From positions 1,468,501 to 1,532,500 of the forward strand of contig CP002098.1 of the NCBI GenBank assembly GCA_000145985.1: DNA of 64,000 nucleotides, in the 5' to 3' direction. The position numbers and the translations under genes were made by a program. Source of the DNA: Ignisphaera aggregans DSM 17230 (GTDB lineage: Archaea; Thermoproteota; Thermoprotei_A; Sulfolobales; Ignisphaeraceae). Every line of letters starts with the position of its first letter. Position 1 is the first letter of the stretch. Of this stretch, positions 52,824-62,128 are shown in pieces. The notes below the pieces were generated by a model. It did no database searches. It was not told the origin of the DNA and saw nothing but the letters and a program-made list of their open reading frames with translations.

Positions 52824-53780
52824 CTATTCTACTTCTTCTATAACTATGGGTACCTCAACTCTATATATTCTTCCATTTCTATATATCTCTAGCTCTACAT
52901 ATCCTCTATCAATAGATTCTTCGACAATTGTTCTTAGATCGCTAACCCTATAGAGATCCTTACCATTTGCTCTAACTATTATATCTCCCCTCTGTATCCC
53001 AGCTCTATATGCAGGTCCACCTCTAACTATACCTACAACAACAAGACCATTACTTATAGGGAATCTTATAGCCTTTGCAGTCTCACTAGTTAGAGGAGCT
53101 ACATATACTCCTATGAAGGCTATTACAGGTCTACCAAATCTAGATATCATCTCTAGAAATCTCTTCACAGTATTTATAGGGATTGCAAATCCTATACCCT
53201 GTGCAAAGGGTATAATAGCTGTTGTAACTCCTATAGCCTCTCCAGAAGCATTTATCAGAGGACCACCACTATTACCAGGATTAATAGCAGCGTCAGTCTG
53301 GATAAGATCTTCTAGAACAATATTTTCAGCAGCAATAGTTCTTCCAACTGCACTGACAACACCCATAGTAACAGTAGGACCTGGTAAACCTAGTGGAGAG
53401 CCGAGTGCAAATACTATTTCACCAACTCTAATCTTATCAGAATCCCCCATCTTAATAGGCTTTAAACCACTCATAGATATCTTAATCAATGCTAAATCTC
53501 TATATGGATCACCTGCTATAACCTCACCATCAATAGATTCGCCATTGGGAAGAATAACAGTGACTCTAGACGCTCCCTGAACAACATGGTTATTAGTTAC
53601 TATAAACCCTCTTTCATCCACTATAAAACCAGAGCCAACACCTTTGATAGGGGCAAGACCAAATAGTATATCTATAGCCATTCTAACAGTTGATATAGTT
53701 ACAACACTATTCATAGCACTATTAATTACCTCTGATATAGCCTTGCTAATCTCCTCTAATCTCATACAGTTAAACACCAT
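52824..53780 (-). CDS. HtrA/DegP-type serine protease without signal peptide
   Basis: The protease domain is complete: His65 in VTNNHVVQGA, Asp95 in YRDLALIKI and Ser171 in INPGNSGGPL. One PDZ domain follows (about residues 230-310: LVVVGIVRGGPAYRAGIQRG, DIIVRANGKDLYRVSDL). It lacks the N-terminal signal or membrane helix common in HtrA proteins, so it is probably cytoplasmic. The start is GTG/ATG near 53780, or Met6 at 53765. It degrades or refolds damaged proteins. The kinase gene follows on the same strand. Confidence 0.92.
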   Translation of the reverse strand: MVFNCMRLEEISKAISEVINSAMNSVVTISTVRMAIDILFGLAPIKGVGSGFIVDERGFIVTNNHVVQGASRVTVILPNGESIDGEVIAGDPYRDLALIKISMSGLKPIKMGDSDKIRVGEIVFALGSPLGLPGPTVTMGVVSAVGRTIAAENIVLEDLIQTDAAINPGNSGGPLINASGEAIGVTTAIIPFAQGIGFAIPINTVKRFLEMISRFGRPVIAFIGVYVAPLTSETAKAIRFPISNGLVVVGIVRGGPAYRAGIQRGDIIVRANGKDLYRVSDLRTIVEESIDRGYVELEIYRNGRIYRVEVPIVIEEVE

Positions 53781-53828
53781 ATGTACTATAATGTATTTGA
53801 TATTTATATATTTTATAGCTATGAATAG

Positions 53829-54158
53829 TCATGAAACTAGTCTAACAAGAACACCACAACTCTTAAGAATATTGTATATATGTTTAGCTGTATCCACTAC
53901 ATCCCTAGCCTTCTCACCCTCTATACTAATAATAATACTTAGTGTCTGAGGCTGTGGCTGTAGTGGTGAGAACTGCTGTGGTTGTTGATATGGTATAAGC
54001 TTTATCAGTGTATCGCCATAGAAACATACAAAAGATGTTTGACTCCCAACACAATTGTCCATAGTATTAAGAGCTTCATTCAACTTAATAACACATTTTA
54101 GCTCCTCTGGAAACCCATGGAGAACTATCTCATAGGATACTCTATACATAACTCTCAA
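53829..54158 (-). CDS. Small hypothetical protein with Pro/Gln-rich insert, 109 aa
   Basis: The product has a compact alpha/beta N-terminus (YEIVLHGFPEELKCVIKLNE), a Pro/Gln loop (YQQPQQFSPLQPQPQ, about residues 64-80) and a C-terminal helix (DVVDTAKHIYNILKSCG). Four cysteines are scattered. I know no family. It follows the gene at 54172-54555 by 13 bases, so the two probably form an operon. Confidence 0.55.
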   Translation of the reverse strand: MRVMYRVSYEIVLHGFPEELKCVIKLNEALNTMDNCVGSQTSFVCFYGDTLIKLIPYQQPQQFSPLQPQPQTLSIIISIEGEKARDVVDTAKHIYNILKSCGVLVRLVS

Positions 54159-54171
54159 CAGAATCTATACA

Positions 54172-54555
54172 CTAGCTACTACTATACAGAGAATTCCTTC
54201 TCAAGAAATATATATGAAAATCATTATTTCTAGTAGCTTCTTCAAGCCATGAGTATAGCCATGGAGAAACACTTTTTCCATTACCATTATGCTGAACTAT
54301 ATTAGAAACACTATTGCCATTGCCATTACCCTTAGTATTTAGATACAGTCTTACTGCAATTATAACTGCAGTAATTTCATCTAGATTAAGACTAGAAGGC
54401 TCTTTGCCTATGTCTATATCGTTGATGGAAGAGATACAGATCTTACCATTGCCATTACCTGCTTCTTCAACACATAAGAAAGCTTTATCCACACCATTGT
54501 TTTCTCTGTGTAGGACTATATTGTCCACCCCATATATAGACATTTGTCGAAGCAT
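54172..54555 (-). CDS. Hypothetical protein with three Asn-Gly repeat linkers, 127 aa
   Basis: NGNG appears three times (AGNGNGK, KGNGNGNS, HNGNGKS at about residues 33-39, 75-82 and 89-95) with near-repetitive codons (GGTAATGGCAATGG-like in the coding strand). Between them lies a short helix (LDEITAVIIAVRLYL) that may be a membrane or packing helix. The repeats look like replication-slippage products and act as flexible linkers. No function is known. It could start at Met5 (54543). Confidence 0.5.
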   Translation of the reverse strand: MLRQMSIYGVDNIVLHRENNGVDKAFLCVEEAGNGNGKICISSINDIDIGKEPSSLNLDEITAVIIAVRLYLNTKGNGNGNSVSNIVQHNGNGKSVSPWLYSWLEEATRNNDFHIYFLRRNSLYSSS

Positions 54556-54760
54556 ATCGTAGGCGCTTTATCTATACAATAAGGTATAAGGTGGGCTAAA
54601 TAAGACTTTCGCTCTACCTAATCATATCCTGGATATGTGGATCCGTAATACTATGCTATACAAGGGTATTATATAGCTTACTATATCATTGTACTACTCA
54701 TAAGATCTGCTATACTTATTTACCTCTATACGAATAATAGCTTAAGGGTGTAGCAATTAG

Positions 54761-55822
54761 ATGCCTAGGAGAGTCATTAGAACTAGAGAGGGTACTGTGG
54801 TAGATAGCGATACAGGTGAGGTTATTGATGATAGACCTATAGATTTTGAACACCCTGAATATAGAGTCTATACACATGATGACTATATGAGGAAGAGTCA
54901 TTATGAACCAATGGTCTATGGATATAGTGGTGAAAGGCTGTGTATAGATGATAGATTGGCAGAAGAGCTTATCTCTATACTCATTCCCGGGTTGGTAGAG
55001 ATTTTAAAGGCATATCTAAGGAAGAGTATATGTAGAGCAAATATAGATGAGATTAACAGGGTTTTTCAGAGTCTTTGGGGTAGTGAAGGAGCAGAGATTG
55101 TACAGAGTATTATACAGAAGAAACTTTCTCTATCTCCATATGAATCAAGAGTACATGATGTATCAGGTCTTCTAGGTCTAGCTACATTTAGATGTCTAAA
55201 ATCTGCAGGTTTTAATGAGGAGAAGGTTTTTGAGGCAATAAATAGTGTTGTCGATGGTAAGACTTATAGAGATGAAGAAATCTATAGTATTGTTAAAGCG
55301 TTGTTGGAATCCCTAAGAAATGCCAGGCTAGATACCTATGTAAGATGGGTTTCTAAGCCTCTAGAAGAAGAGATAGATCTTGAATATGCTTCTAGAGTCC
55401 TAGGAACAGAGATAAAGATAGCAAAGAACGTTTCATATATTCTAACAAGAGTTAATGAACTAGGTGTTCAGATAACACGTACAAAGATAGATATATCTTC
55501 TAAAGCTAATGACTATCAAAAAGTATTATCAGCTATAGACTATCTCTCAAGAAGACTTGGTGTAACACTATCGAAACCCATACCAATGATAGCTACAACA
55601 GTTATTAGATTACCATTTAAAATAAATCTAAATCTACTTGAGAGATTTGAAAATGCACAGCGCCAGGGGAATAGAGTGAAGTTTTCTAGAGGTAGTTGGA
55701 CAGCATTGGTATATACATCAACAGTAAATCTCTATATAAATCTACAGGGGAATATAAATAGGATAGATACAGATATAGTTGAAGTTCTACCAATTGTCTG
55801 TACATATATAGAAAAGAAATAG
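54761..55822 (+). CDS. Possible TFB/TBP-like transcription factor, 353 aa
   Basis: The N-terminus (EGTVVDSDTGEVIDDRPIDF, then EHPEYRVYTHDDYMRKSHYE) matches, by eye, the end of the zinc ribbon and B-reader of archaeal TFB (SxTGxVIDxxxIDxGPEWRAF), though the zinc cysteines are absent. The middle 200 residues are helical and could be worn cyclin folds. The last 75 residues (IPMIATTVIRLPFKINLNLL, SWTALVYTSTVNLYINLQGN) resemble one half of the TBP saddle (xNIVASxxLxxxxNL, LLIFxSGKMVxTGAK). I propose this as an inference; no paralogue is in the window. It is a lone gene with a start ATG 54761. Confidence 0.5.
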   Translation: MPRRVIRTREGTVVDSDTGEVIDDRPIDFEHPEYRVYTHDDYMRKSHYEPMVYGYSGERLCIDDRLAEELISILIPGLVEILKAYLRKSICRANIDEINRVFQSLWGSEGAEIVQSIIQKKLSLSPYESRVHDVSGLLGLATFRCLKSAGFNEEKVFEAINSVVDGKTYRDEEIYSIVKALLESLRNARLDTYVRWVSKPLEEEIDLEYASRVLGTEIKIAKNVSYILTRVNELGVQITRTKIDISSKANDYQKVLSAIDYLSRRLGVTLSKPIPMIATTVIRLPFKINLNLLERFENAQRQGNRVKFSRGSWTALVYTSTVNLYINLQGNINRIDTDIVEVLPIVCTYIEKK

Positions 55823-55844
55823 AATATCTCTACCACAATCCTTG

Positions 55845-56087
55845 CTAACTAAATTCATCATTACACAGCTCATCTATATCTATATACCTCAAGATAAATT
55901 CTATCAAATCCCTATTCTCCTCACCATAGAACGCATACATAATATCCCTAATAACACTATATACATTATCTCTATCTTTACTATCTTTACAGATATCATA
56001 TCCTCTTCTAAGCAATGGTATAAGAAAAGTTCTATAGCCAGGTAAAACCTTATCAAGTCGATTATCAGCTTTTTTACTTAGTGTCAT
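55845..56087 (-). CDS. Small acidic/basic helical protein, 80 aa
   Basis: The product (KADNRLDKVLPGYRTFLIPL ... DRDNVYSVIRDIMYAFYGEE ... LIEFILRYIDIDELCNDEFS) is all helical, without membrane helix. It converges on the 353-aa gene with a 22-base gap. I do not recognise a family. It could be an ORF of chance, but the codon use is like its neighbours. Confidence 0.5.
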   Translation of the reverse strand: MTLSKKADNRLDKVLPGYRTFLIPLLRRGYDICKDSKDRDNVYSVIRDIMYAFYGEENRDLIEFILRYIDIDELCNDEFS

Positions 56088-56180
56088 TAATCCTACACCG
56101 AGCTTAATCTCTATAGTCGGCAGATTACTCTATAGCTAGATGTTTAACTCGACTGCTAGAAGATATGGGGAAAAATATGA

Positions 56181-57704
56181 CTACCTTTTTCTTCCGATGA
56201 GTAGCAGTAGAGCTGCTACTATAGATGATAACGCTATGACTATGACTGTTGTATATTGGTTTAAAGATATAGCTGGTGTTTGAGATTGTTGTTGGGGTGT
56301 TGTATTTTGGGTAGCTGTTGTGGTTTTCTGGCTCATGTCTATAGATATAGTATTGCTCTCTGTATATATAAATACATTGTTTTCATTTATAACTGCTTTG
56401 AATTCATAGATATCTGGCTGTAGTGCTGTGAATATAGTTTCTCCCTTTCCACTACTATCAGTTTTTACTGATATATATTTCCTCCAGCTATAGTCTCTAG
56501 ATGTTCTATACATAATATCTACATCTATCTGCATCTTTGGATCTACCTGTATAGATAACTTTATCTGTGATCCCGATGCTATATTTCCAGATAACTGTAT
56601 CTTTGGTGTAATCTTCTCTACAGATATATGCAGTATATTGCTTGTAGAGGATGAGTATAGATCTGTAGGGTGGAGGAAAGCTCTTAGCATATATGTACCA
56701 GAGCTATTAGGCGTCCATATATATCTAAAGGAGTTTCCATCGACATAGATTCTCGATAGTTCTTGCCACTCAATACCATTCTGGCTAATCTCTATAGATA
56801 TAGTGCTTCTTATCGGTGTTGATACCATGCCGCTGATTTCTATTGGTTTAAACACCTTTGCTGTAGATGTATTGCTAGTTATATAGATGCTAGGTCTACT
56901 CTTAACAACTGTTATAGCATTTGCAAGACTGTATCCTGTTACACCTAGGGGAGTTGTATAGTTTGCTGTGGCAGATACTATGTATATTCCTGGTCTATCT
57001 ATAGCTATAGGAATTACTGTCTTAGTAATATTGTTTGGATCTATAGATCTTAGATATAGTGCTCTATACAAAGAACCGTTTATATATATAGCTAGATAGG
57101 TATTGAATAGAGGTGTAGAACCCATATTAATAGCTGTAACAACAACTTGGAAAAATCTTGTATCAGCTTCAACAGTTTTCGGACTATCTATAGAGAGTCC
57201 CAATACAGATGGAGGTGAACTAACTACTACAGGGAATGAGAAGCTCCTTGAAAAATTCTTTCTAGCACCATCAACAGCATTCTCTATATAGCCATTGAGA
57301 TGAATATCAACAAAGATATTTCTCGATTCTCCAGATTTTATAGATGTGAGACTCGGTTCAACAACTGGTAGAGTTATGGTGGTAGTCCTCTGTTCATTGC
57401 TACAGTTGAAAATACCTATATATCTAGATATCGATATATTTCCTGTAGATATAGCTAGATTTGTTATTGATAAAACACTATCTGCTTTACATTCAACGGG
57501 ATATATAGATATGTTTATAGATGCTATAGATCCTATAATCCATGGAATTACTGTTGTAGCATTAATCTGTAGAATCCATTCATAGACTTCATATACATAT
57601 GAATATCTTCTTACTGAGAACTCCTCTACACTCTGTATATAGACAATAGCTGAGGTGGTTAGGAGCATTATTACCGATAGCCCAATAGCTAGAGCTTTAT
57701 GCAA
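56181..57704 (-). CDS. Surface protein with Ig-like/CARDB-type repeats, C-terminally anchored
   Basis: A signal helix (about residues 4-24) leads into a 440-residue beta-rich outside region of three or more Ig-like modules. One block has STPLFNTYLAIYINGSLYRA and another has ITSNTSTAKVFKPIEISGMV. A Thr/Gln-rich stalk (about 450-480) and a C-terminal helix ending LIGRKR follow. Many NxS/T sites are present. It is probably a surface-layer associated or adhesion protein. It follows the large surface protein gene by 13 bases on the same strand. Confidence 0.82.
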   Translation of the reverse strand: MHKALAIGLSVIMLLTTSAIVYIQSVEEFSVRRYSYVYEVYEWILQINATTVIPWIIGSIASINISIYPVECKADSVLSITNLAISTGNISISRYIGIFNCSNEQRTTTITLPVVEPSLTSIKSGESRNIFVDIHLNGYIENAVDGARKNFSRSFSFPVVVSSPPSVLGLSIDSPKTVEADTRFFQVVVTAINMGSTPLFNTYLAIYINGSLYRALYLRSIDPNNITKTVIPIAIDRPGIYIVSATANYTTPLGVTGYSLANAITVVKSRPSIYITSNTSTAKVFKPIEISGMVSTPIRSTISIEISQNGIEWQELSRIYVDGNSFRYIWTPNSSGTYMLRAFLHPTDLYSSSTSNILHISVEKITPKIQLSGNIASGSQIKLSIQVDPKMQIDVDIMYRTSRDYSWRKYISVKTDSSGKGETIFTALQPDIYEFKAVINENNVFIYTESNTISIDMSQKTTTATQNTTPQQQSQTPAISLNQYTTVIVIALSSIVAALLLLIGRKR

Positions 57705-57717
57705 TTGGCTAACACCA

Positions 57718-60105
57718 CTACCTATATATCTTTCTCAGAACAAGAATAAATAGTGTTATTGATAAAAGAAGTGATGTGAAAGAAGCTATCAGGACAACTG
57801 TATTGATATAGTTTACATTACTCACATTACTGCCTAGAGTGCTAGAACTCATATTAGCTATACTGCTCTCTATAGCCCTAACCCTTTCCTCTAGATCTAG
57901 AACCCGGGACTCAACTCTAGATATAGCCATAGTATTATTCTGTATAGCTCTCCTCAAAGAATCTATATCTATATCGCTAAACGGTATTGATATCTCTACA
58001 TACCATCTCCTACCCTCATCAGGGGTATGTATCTTCAATACAAAATCTCCATATACATACCTTATATATAGCCATACATCAGAATCTATCGGAAGTTCTA
58101 GACGTGCTTCACCAAAACCATCTGTAACAGTAGATATGCTATACATATTCGATATAGCTGTAACAACAATTCCTCTCCCTAGAGATCCACCAATAGAAAC
58201 TCTAACTATAGTCTCTATAGTCTTTGGAATCTCCATAAAAACTATAATTCTATCAATCTGAGTTCTACATATATCATTCAATGGAATTATATAACCATAG
58301 ATAGGTGTATTATCTAGAAATATATTTTTGGGCTCTAGACCCCATCCAACTATATACATAGGTATCTGTCTACCACATATATATAGCGTTAGATTGGTAT
58401 TAGCCATTTCCCTAGGGATAGAGGGATATATAGAAAGGCTATAGATCCCAATATCGAGACCTAGTAAACCATATATAAATATTGATAGTGGTGAAAGAGA
58501 TATTGTATCTCTAGCAAAATCAATATTGTTAATATATTGAAGCAGTAGTTTTGTAGCTGTATATAGATATCCATATCTTAGGAGAATAGCTATTGATATC
58601 CATGAATATGGATCTTCATAGAAGATTCTATCTGTATATAGTAAGTAGTTCATATAGTTAACTACATATGTTACATGTCTATCTATATCTGGGAGATCTG
58701 CTATAGCTATTGAGAGTGCTCTAAAAATATTGCTCTGATTGATATCCTCTATCACACCTCTATTCCATCTAAGGATGTAGTGACCTTGATAATACATAGT
58801 GTTTCTAAGTATACTATCTATATTACTTAGAATAGTATTGATAGAGCTAGGAGCATAGCCATAGCTCTCTACAAACATAGATAGAACCTTTCTTAGAAGC
58901 ACCAGCTCAATGACATCATATATATCGTTATTCGCCACATTATCGATATATCTCTCTATACCCTCTATAACAATGTCTATATTCTCTAAGGTAATATTGC
59001 TGTGAATAGCATTTGCATAGAGATATAGAGCCTTGACCATATCGTCTATTGACATCTCTTTATTTATATTTATACACTTTGCAAGATTGCTTACTATATA
59101 ACCATAGTCTCTAGCTATCTTTGCAAAATCTATAATAGCTATAGTTTCAACAAGGCTTCTCATACATAAATCGTTTCCTGGGTAGCCATAGACAATATTT
59201 ATGAGGCTATAGACAACGTATCTATATAGATTATCTACAGCTATATTGTTTGTATCTATATCTGGATATCCACTTAGAATCTCTAAGAAGAAACTCTGAG
59301 ATTCTTTAGCTAGTGAATCTGTATTTCTATAGATATCTAATAGATATCCATTATCAATACTATCTCTTGATATCACAAACAATATGTCTATACATCTACC
59401 GCTGATAAGAGGTATTTCTATCGATAGTGATGAAATGTTTATTGTATCTATATTTAGTTGATATTGTGATAAAATTGCAAGATTATAGCTAATATTGTCT
59501 ATAAGTAAATTGATTATATTTTGAATACCTCTCTCAACTATATATTCATATCTATTCCCTATATTTATAACAATTGAAAGATTTGTAGTTGGTATGTATG
59601 AGGATAGACATATTGTTGTGTAAAAGGCTCTATATCCATATAGAACATATGTATATATGCTAAGTGTATTGCTATTTATAGATAGTTTTGATGATATTGA
59701 GTAACCCGTATATAAGACAGTATATCTATTAGCTATATTTTCTATAGGGGTTTTGTTAAGGTATAGAGAGAGGTATATTCTTTTATAGAAATCGGCATTT
59801 TCTATGCTAAATATTTTTGGAATTCCATTTACTAGAATAAGCTCTATATTCTCCTGAGACTCTTGAGAGGTTTTTATATCTCTAAGTAATGTGTATAGCT
59901 TTGTATTATTCGCAACACTGAATAATGCTTGCTCTATCTTTTCTGCATACAGCTCTCCACAACATATGTTTATTGTTGAGATCATTAGCATGATTATTAT
60001 TAGAATTGCTAGAATCCTCATTCTAGACACTATACAGTGTATAGCATTGTGATAATATAATCTAGTATTTATTCTGCGACTAAAAAGCGTTATCATCTTA
60101 TTCAT
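57718..60105 (-). CDS. Large surface protein with C-terminal coiled coil and membrane anchor, 795 aa
   Basis: A hydrophobic helix (about residues 29-48) leads into a long, Tyr/Ile/Asn-rich outside region with many glycosylation sites. Around 680-700 is a beta strand pair (GRGIVVTAISNMYSISTVTD, GFGEARLELP) like a carboxypeptidase-regulatory repeat. A short coiled coil follows (ISRVESRVLDLEERVRAIES, about 735-755), and a C-terminal helix ends LVLRKIYR. ATG at 60018 (IRILAILIIIMLMISTINIC follows) could be the real start, giving a cleaner signal. It starts an operon with the Ig-like surface protein. Confidence 0.78.
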   Translation of the reverse strand: MNKMITLFSRRINTRLYYHNAIHCIVSRMRILAILIIIMLMISTINICCGELYAEKIEQALFSVANNTKLYTLLRDIKTSQESQENIELILVNGIPKIFSIENADFYKRIYLSLYLNKTPIENIANRYTVLYTGYSISSKLSINSNTLSIYTYVLYGYRAFYTTICLSSYIPTTNLSIVINIGNRYEYIVERGIQNIINLLIDNISYNLAILSQYQLNIDTINISSLSIEIPLISGRCIDILFVISRDSIDNGYLLDIYRNTDSLAKESQSFFLEILSGYPDIDTNNIAVDNLYRYVVYSLINIVYGYPGNDLCMRSLVETIAIIDFAKIARDYGYIVSNLAKCININKEMSIDDMVKALYLYANAIHSNITLENIDIVIEGIERYIDNVANNDIYDVIELVLLRKVLSMFVESYGYAPSSINTILSNIDSILRNTMYYQGHYILRWNRGVIEDINQSNIFRALSIAIADLPDIDRHVTYVVNYMNYLLYTDRIFYEDPYSWISIAILLRYGYLYTATKLLLQYINNIDFARDTISLSPLSIFIYGLLGLDIGIYSLSIYPSIPREMANTNLTLYICGRQIPMYIVGWGLEPKNIFLDNTPIYGYIIPLNDICRTQIDRIIVFMEIPKTIETIVRVSIGGSLGRGIVVTAISNMYSISTVTDGFGEARLELPIDSDVWLYIRYVYGDFVLKIHTPDEGRRWYVEISIPFSDIDIDSLRRAIQNNTMAISRVESRVLDLEERVRAIESSIANMSSSTLGSNVSNVNYINTVVLIASFTSLLLSITLFILVLRKIYR

Positions 60106-60149
60106 ATCTATTTATATTCTCTGTAACAATTAATAGCTAGGAGTGTGGT

Positions 60150-60512
60150 ATGGTTGATAGAAAGAGATTTACATATCTATTACTAACCTCATTAACAGTA
60201 ATGATTAGTACAACGGCTATGCTATTCCTATTTATAGGTACTCCAAGGTTCTTTGTAGAATATATGTCTATTCTAGTTAATGATCCTATAGCTCTTATAC
60301 TAATATTTGTAGTGTCAATAATAGTTACATCTATAGGAGGTATACTAACATTTTCATCGGATAATGAGTATCTTATGGCTGTAGGTGTTATTATGATGCT
60401 TATAGGGATTTTAATGGTGGTGACATCTCTACCAAGACTTGTTGATATGGCTTATAGATCTCTTGGTAAAGGTTTTGAAGAGTTTATGAAGAGGATAACG
60501 AATACTAGTTAG
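60150..60512 (+). CDS. Small membrane protein with three helices, 120 aa
   Basis: Three hydrophobic segments (about residues 10-27, 42-64 and 73-92) are joined by short loops, with a basic, amphipathic C-terminus (SLGKGFEEFMKRITNTS). The ribosome site GGAGTGTGG is 5 bases before ATG 60150. It overlaps the convergent arlJ gene by 4 bases. The context suggests a surface or archaellum link, but no family is recognised. Confidence 0.7.
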   Translation: MVDRKRFTYLLLTSLTVMISTTAMLFLFIGTPRFFVEYMSILVNDPIALILIFVVSIIVTSIGGILTFSSDNEYLMAVGVIMMLIGILMVVTSLPRLVDMAYRSLGKGFEEFMKRITNTS

Positions 60513-62119
60513 CTCGTAGGTGTGAATATCTCTTCGATGTTAAATAGTTTGAATAGTGATTGTGAGAACATTGATGCTACTATCATTGTTGCTCCACTTA
60601 ATATCAGTAGTATTGATACGTGTATCCATGCAGAACCTGTAAAACCTCCTCTTGCAAACTGTATCGCAAATGCATTTAGTATTGTTATTATGAATACAAG
60701 CATCATTTTTACTATAGCTATAATGTTTGGATCTATATATGTCATAGGTATTATCTGTATAGGCATTGTACCCATTGCCTGGATCAGTTGTTGGAATAGT
60801 ATGACAAGTGTAAATACTATTTCTGCTAGAGCTACTGTTAATATATGGAGTATATAGATAACTCCTTGAAAAGCCCTTGCAATCTGCTCTCTCTGCTTCC
60901 TCAGATTTATAATTCTCTGAATAGTTGTGCTCAATATCTCTCCAACTTTTGTTGGATCTCCACCAGATTCTACAGCATCGTAGAATATATCCATTCCCCT
61001 CCTAACAGTCTCACTACCTGTCTCACCTATGAAGAAATACATAGCTATATTTCTATCAACACCATTTCTAAGTCTTGAATATAGTCTCTGTAGAGGTTTA
61101 GTAAGTTCACCAAAATCTGTTCTTAGAATACTTCTTAGAGACTGTGCATAATTTCTTAGAGTAGTAAATGCGAGCCCAAGGCTCCTTATAAATACTGTGA
61201 AGAAACTCTCAATATTTTTAACCTTATTCTCAATTCTCCTACCAATTATCCCTGGTATTATCATGAATACTCCAAAGCCTATTAAGAAATATGATGGATC
61301 TCTATAGATATTAATGATAAGAATACCAACAGTACTTGAGATTATTACTGAGGCTAGGAGTGAATATAGATAGAGTTTTCTCTCAGGCATATTTATCTTC
61401 ATATCATGGACTATATCTTGTTTTGGTAGAGATCTTCTTATTAGATATACAAGAGCTGCTAGAGCTAGAACTGTTCCTATAAATGATACTAATATTGTTG
61501 TTATTCCTCCAAAGAATAGAATTGATATTAGTATCAGATTTATATTTATGAATAGTGCAGATGATATAGATGCACTATATATACCCAAAAGAATTCTTGT
61601 AGCCTCTAAAACTCTTGCATAGTCAGCCTCATAGCTTACAACCATTGTCTGTTGCTCCATTAAAAGAAATTTCTCTAGATCTTCACCAACATTTATAGCT
61701 TCAGATAGTCTCGTAAGAAAATCTCTAAATATAGGATTAGAAACATTTTTTGCCTGGATCCTTGTAGCTACAACAAATCCATATCCCCATCTCTTTGCCA
61801 GATTAGCTATTCTATTTAGAATAGAGCTATACTCCTTATAACCCTTACCAGATATATTGCTAAGCCTAAAGAGTTTCTCATGTGGTGGTCTTCCTGTTGA
61901 TACTGAGTACATATGTGTAACAAGATATAATAGATCTTCATCTATAACTACAGTTACCCCTCTCCTCCTAAGAAGATCAATAATATATTTTAGTAGTATT
62001 GGTATAGGTGACATAGTTATAGATAGAATGTTGTAGGGAGATGGAGCTATGAATGCTATTACTATAAGCGATATTGATATCCAGAAAGCAGGGGTTTTAA
62101 CGATACTCTTTAGATCCAT
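60509..62119 (-). CDS. arlJ: Archaellum assembly platform protein ArlJ (FlaJ, TadC-like)
   Basis: The 536-residue integral membrane protein has about nine helices in two GspF/TadC-type blocks, for example NAKNVSNPIFRDFLTRLSEA-like and LRTDFGELTKPLQRLYSRLR, with GGDPTKVGEILSTTIQRI. ArlJ anchors the archaellum motor in the membrane. The gene order arlH-arlI-arlJ on the minus strand, with 9-base gaps, is the canonical end of an archaellum operon. A pilus-type secretion platform is the alternative, but the neighbour arlH end motif favours archaellum. Confidence 0.88.
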   Translation of the reverse strand: MDLKSIVKTPAFWISISLIVIAFIAPSPYNILSITMSPIPILLKYIIDLLRRRGVTVVIDEDLLYLVTHMYSVSTGRPPHEKLFRLSNISGKGYKEYSSILNRIANLAKRWGYGFVVATRIQAKNVSNPIFRDFLTRLSEAINVGEDLEKFLLMEQQTMVVSYEADYARVLEATRILLGIYSASISSALFININLILISILFFGGITTILVSFIGTVLALAALVYLIRRSLPKQDIVHDMKINMPERKLYLYSLLASVIISSTVGILIINIYRDPSYFLIGFGVFMIIPGIIGRRIENKVKNIESFFTVFIRSLGLAFTTLRNYAQSLRSILRTDFGELTKPLQRLYSRLRNGVDRNIAMYFFIGETGSETVRRGMDIFYDAVESGGDPTKVGEILSTTIQRIINLRKQREQIARAFQGVIYILHILTVALAEIVFTLVILFQQLIQAMGTMPIQIIPMTYIDPNIIAIVKMMLVFIITILNAFAIQFARGGFTGSAWIHVSILLILSGATMIVASMFSQSLFKLFNIEEIFTPTS

Positions 62120-62128
62120 GTAGACACC

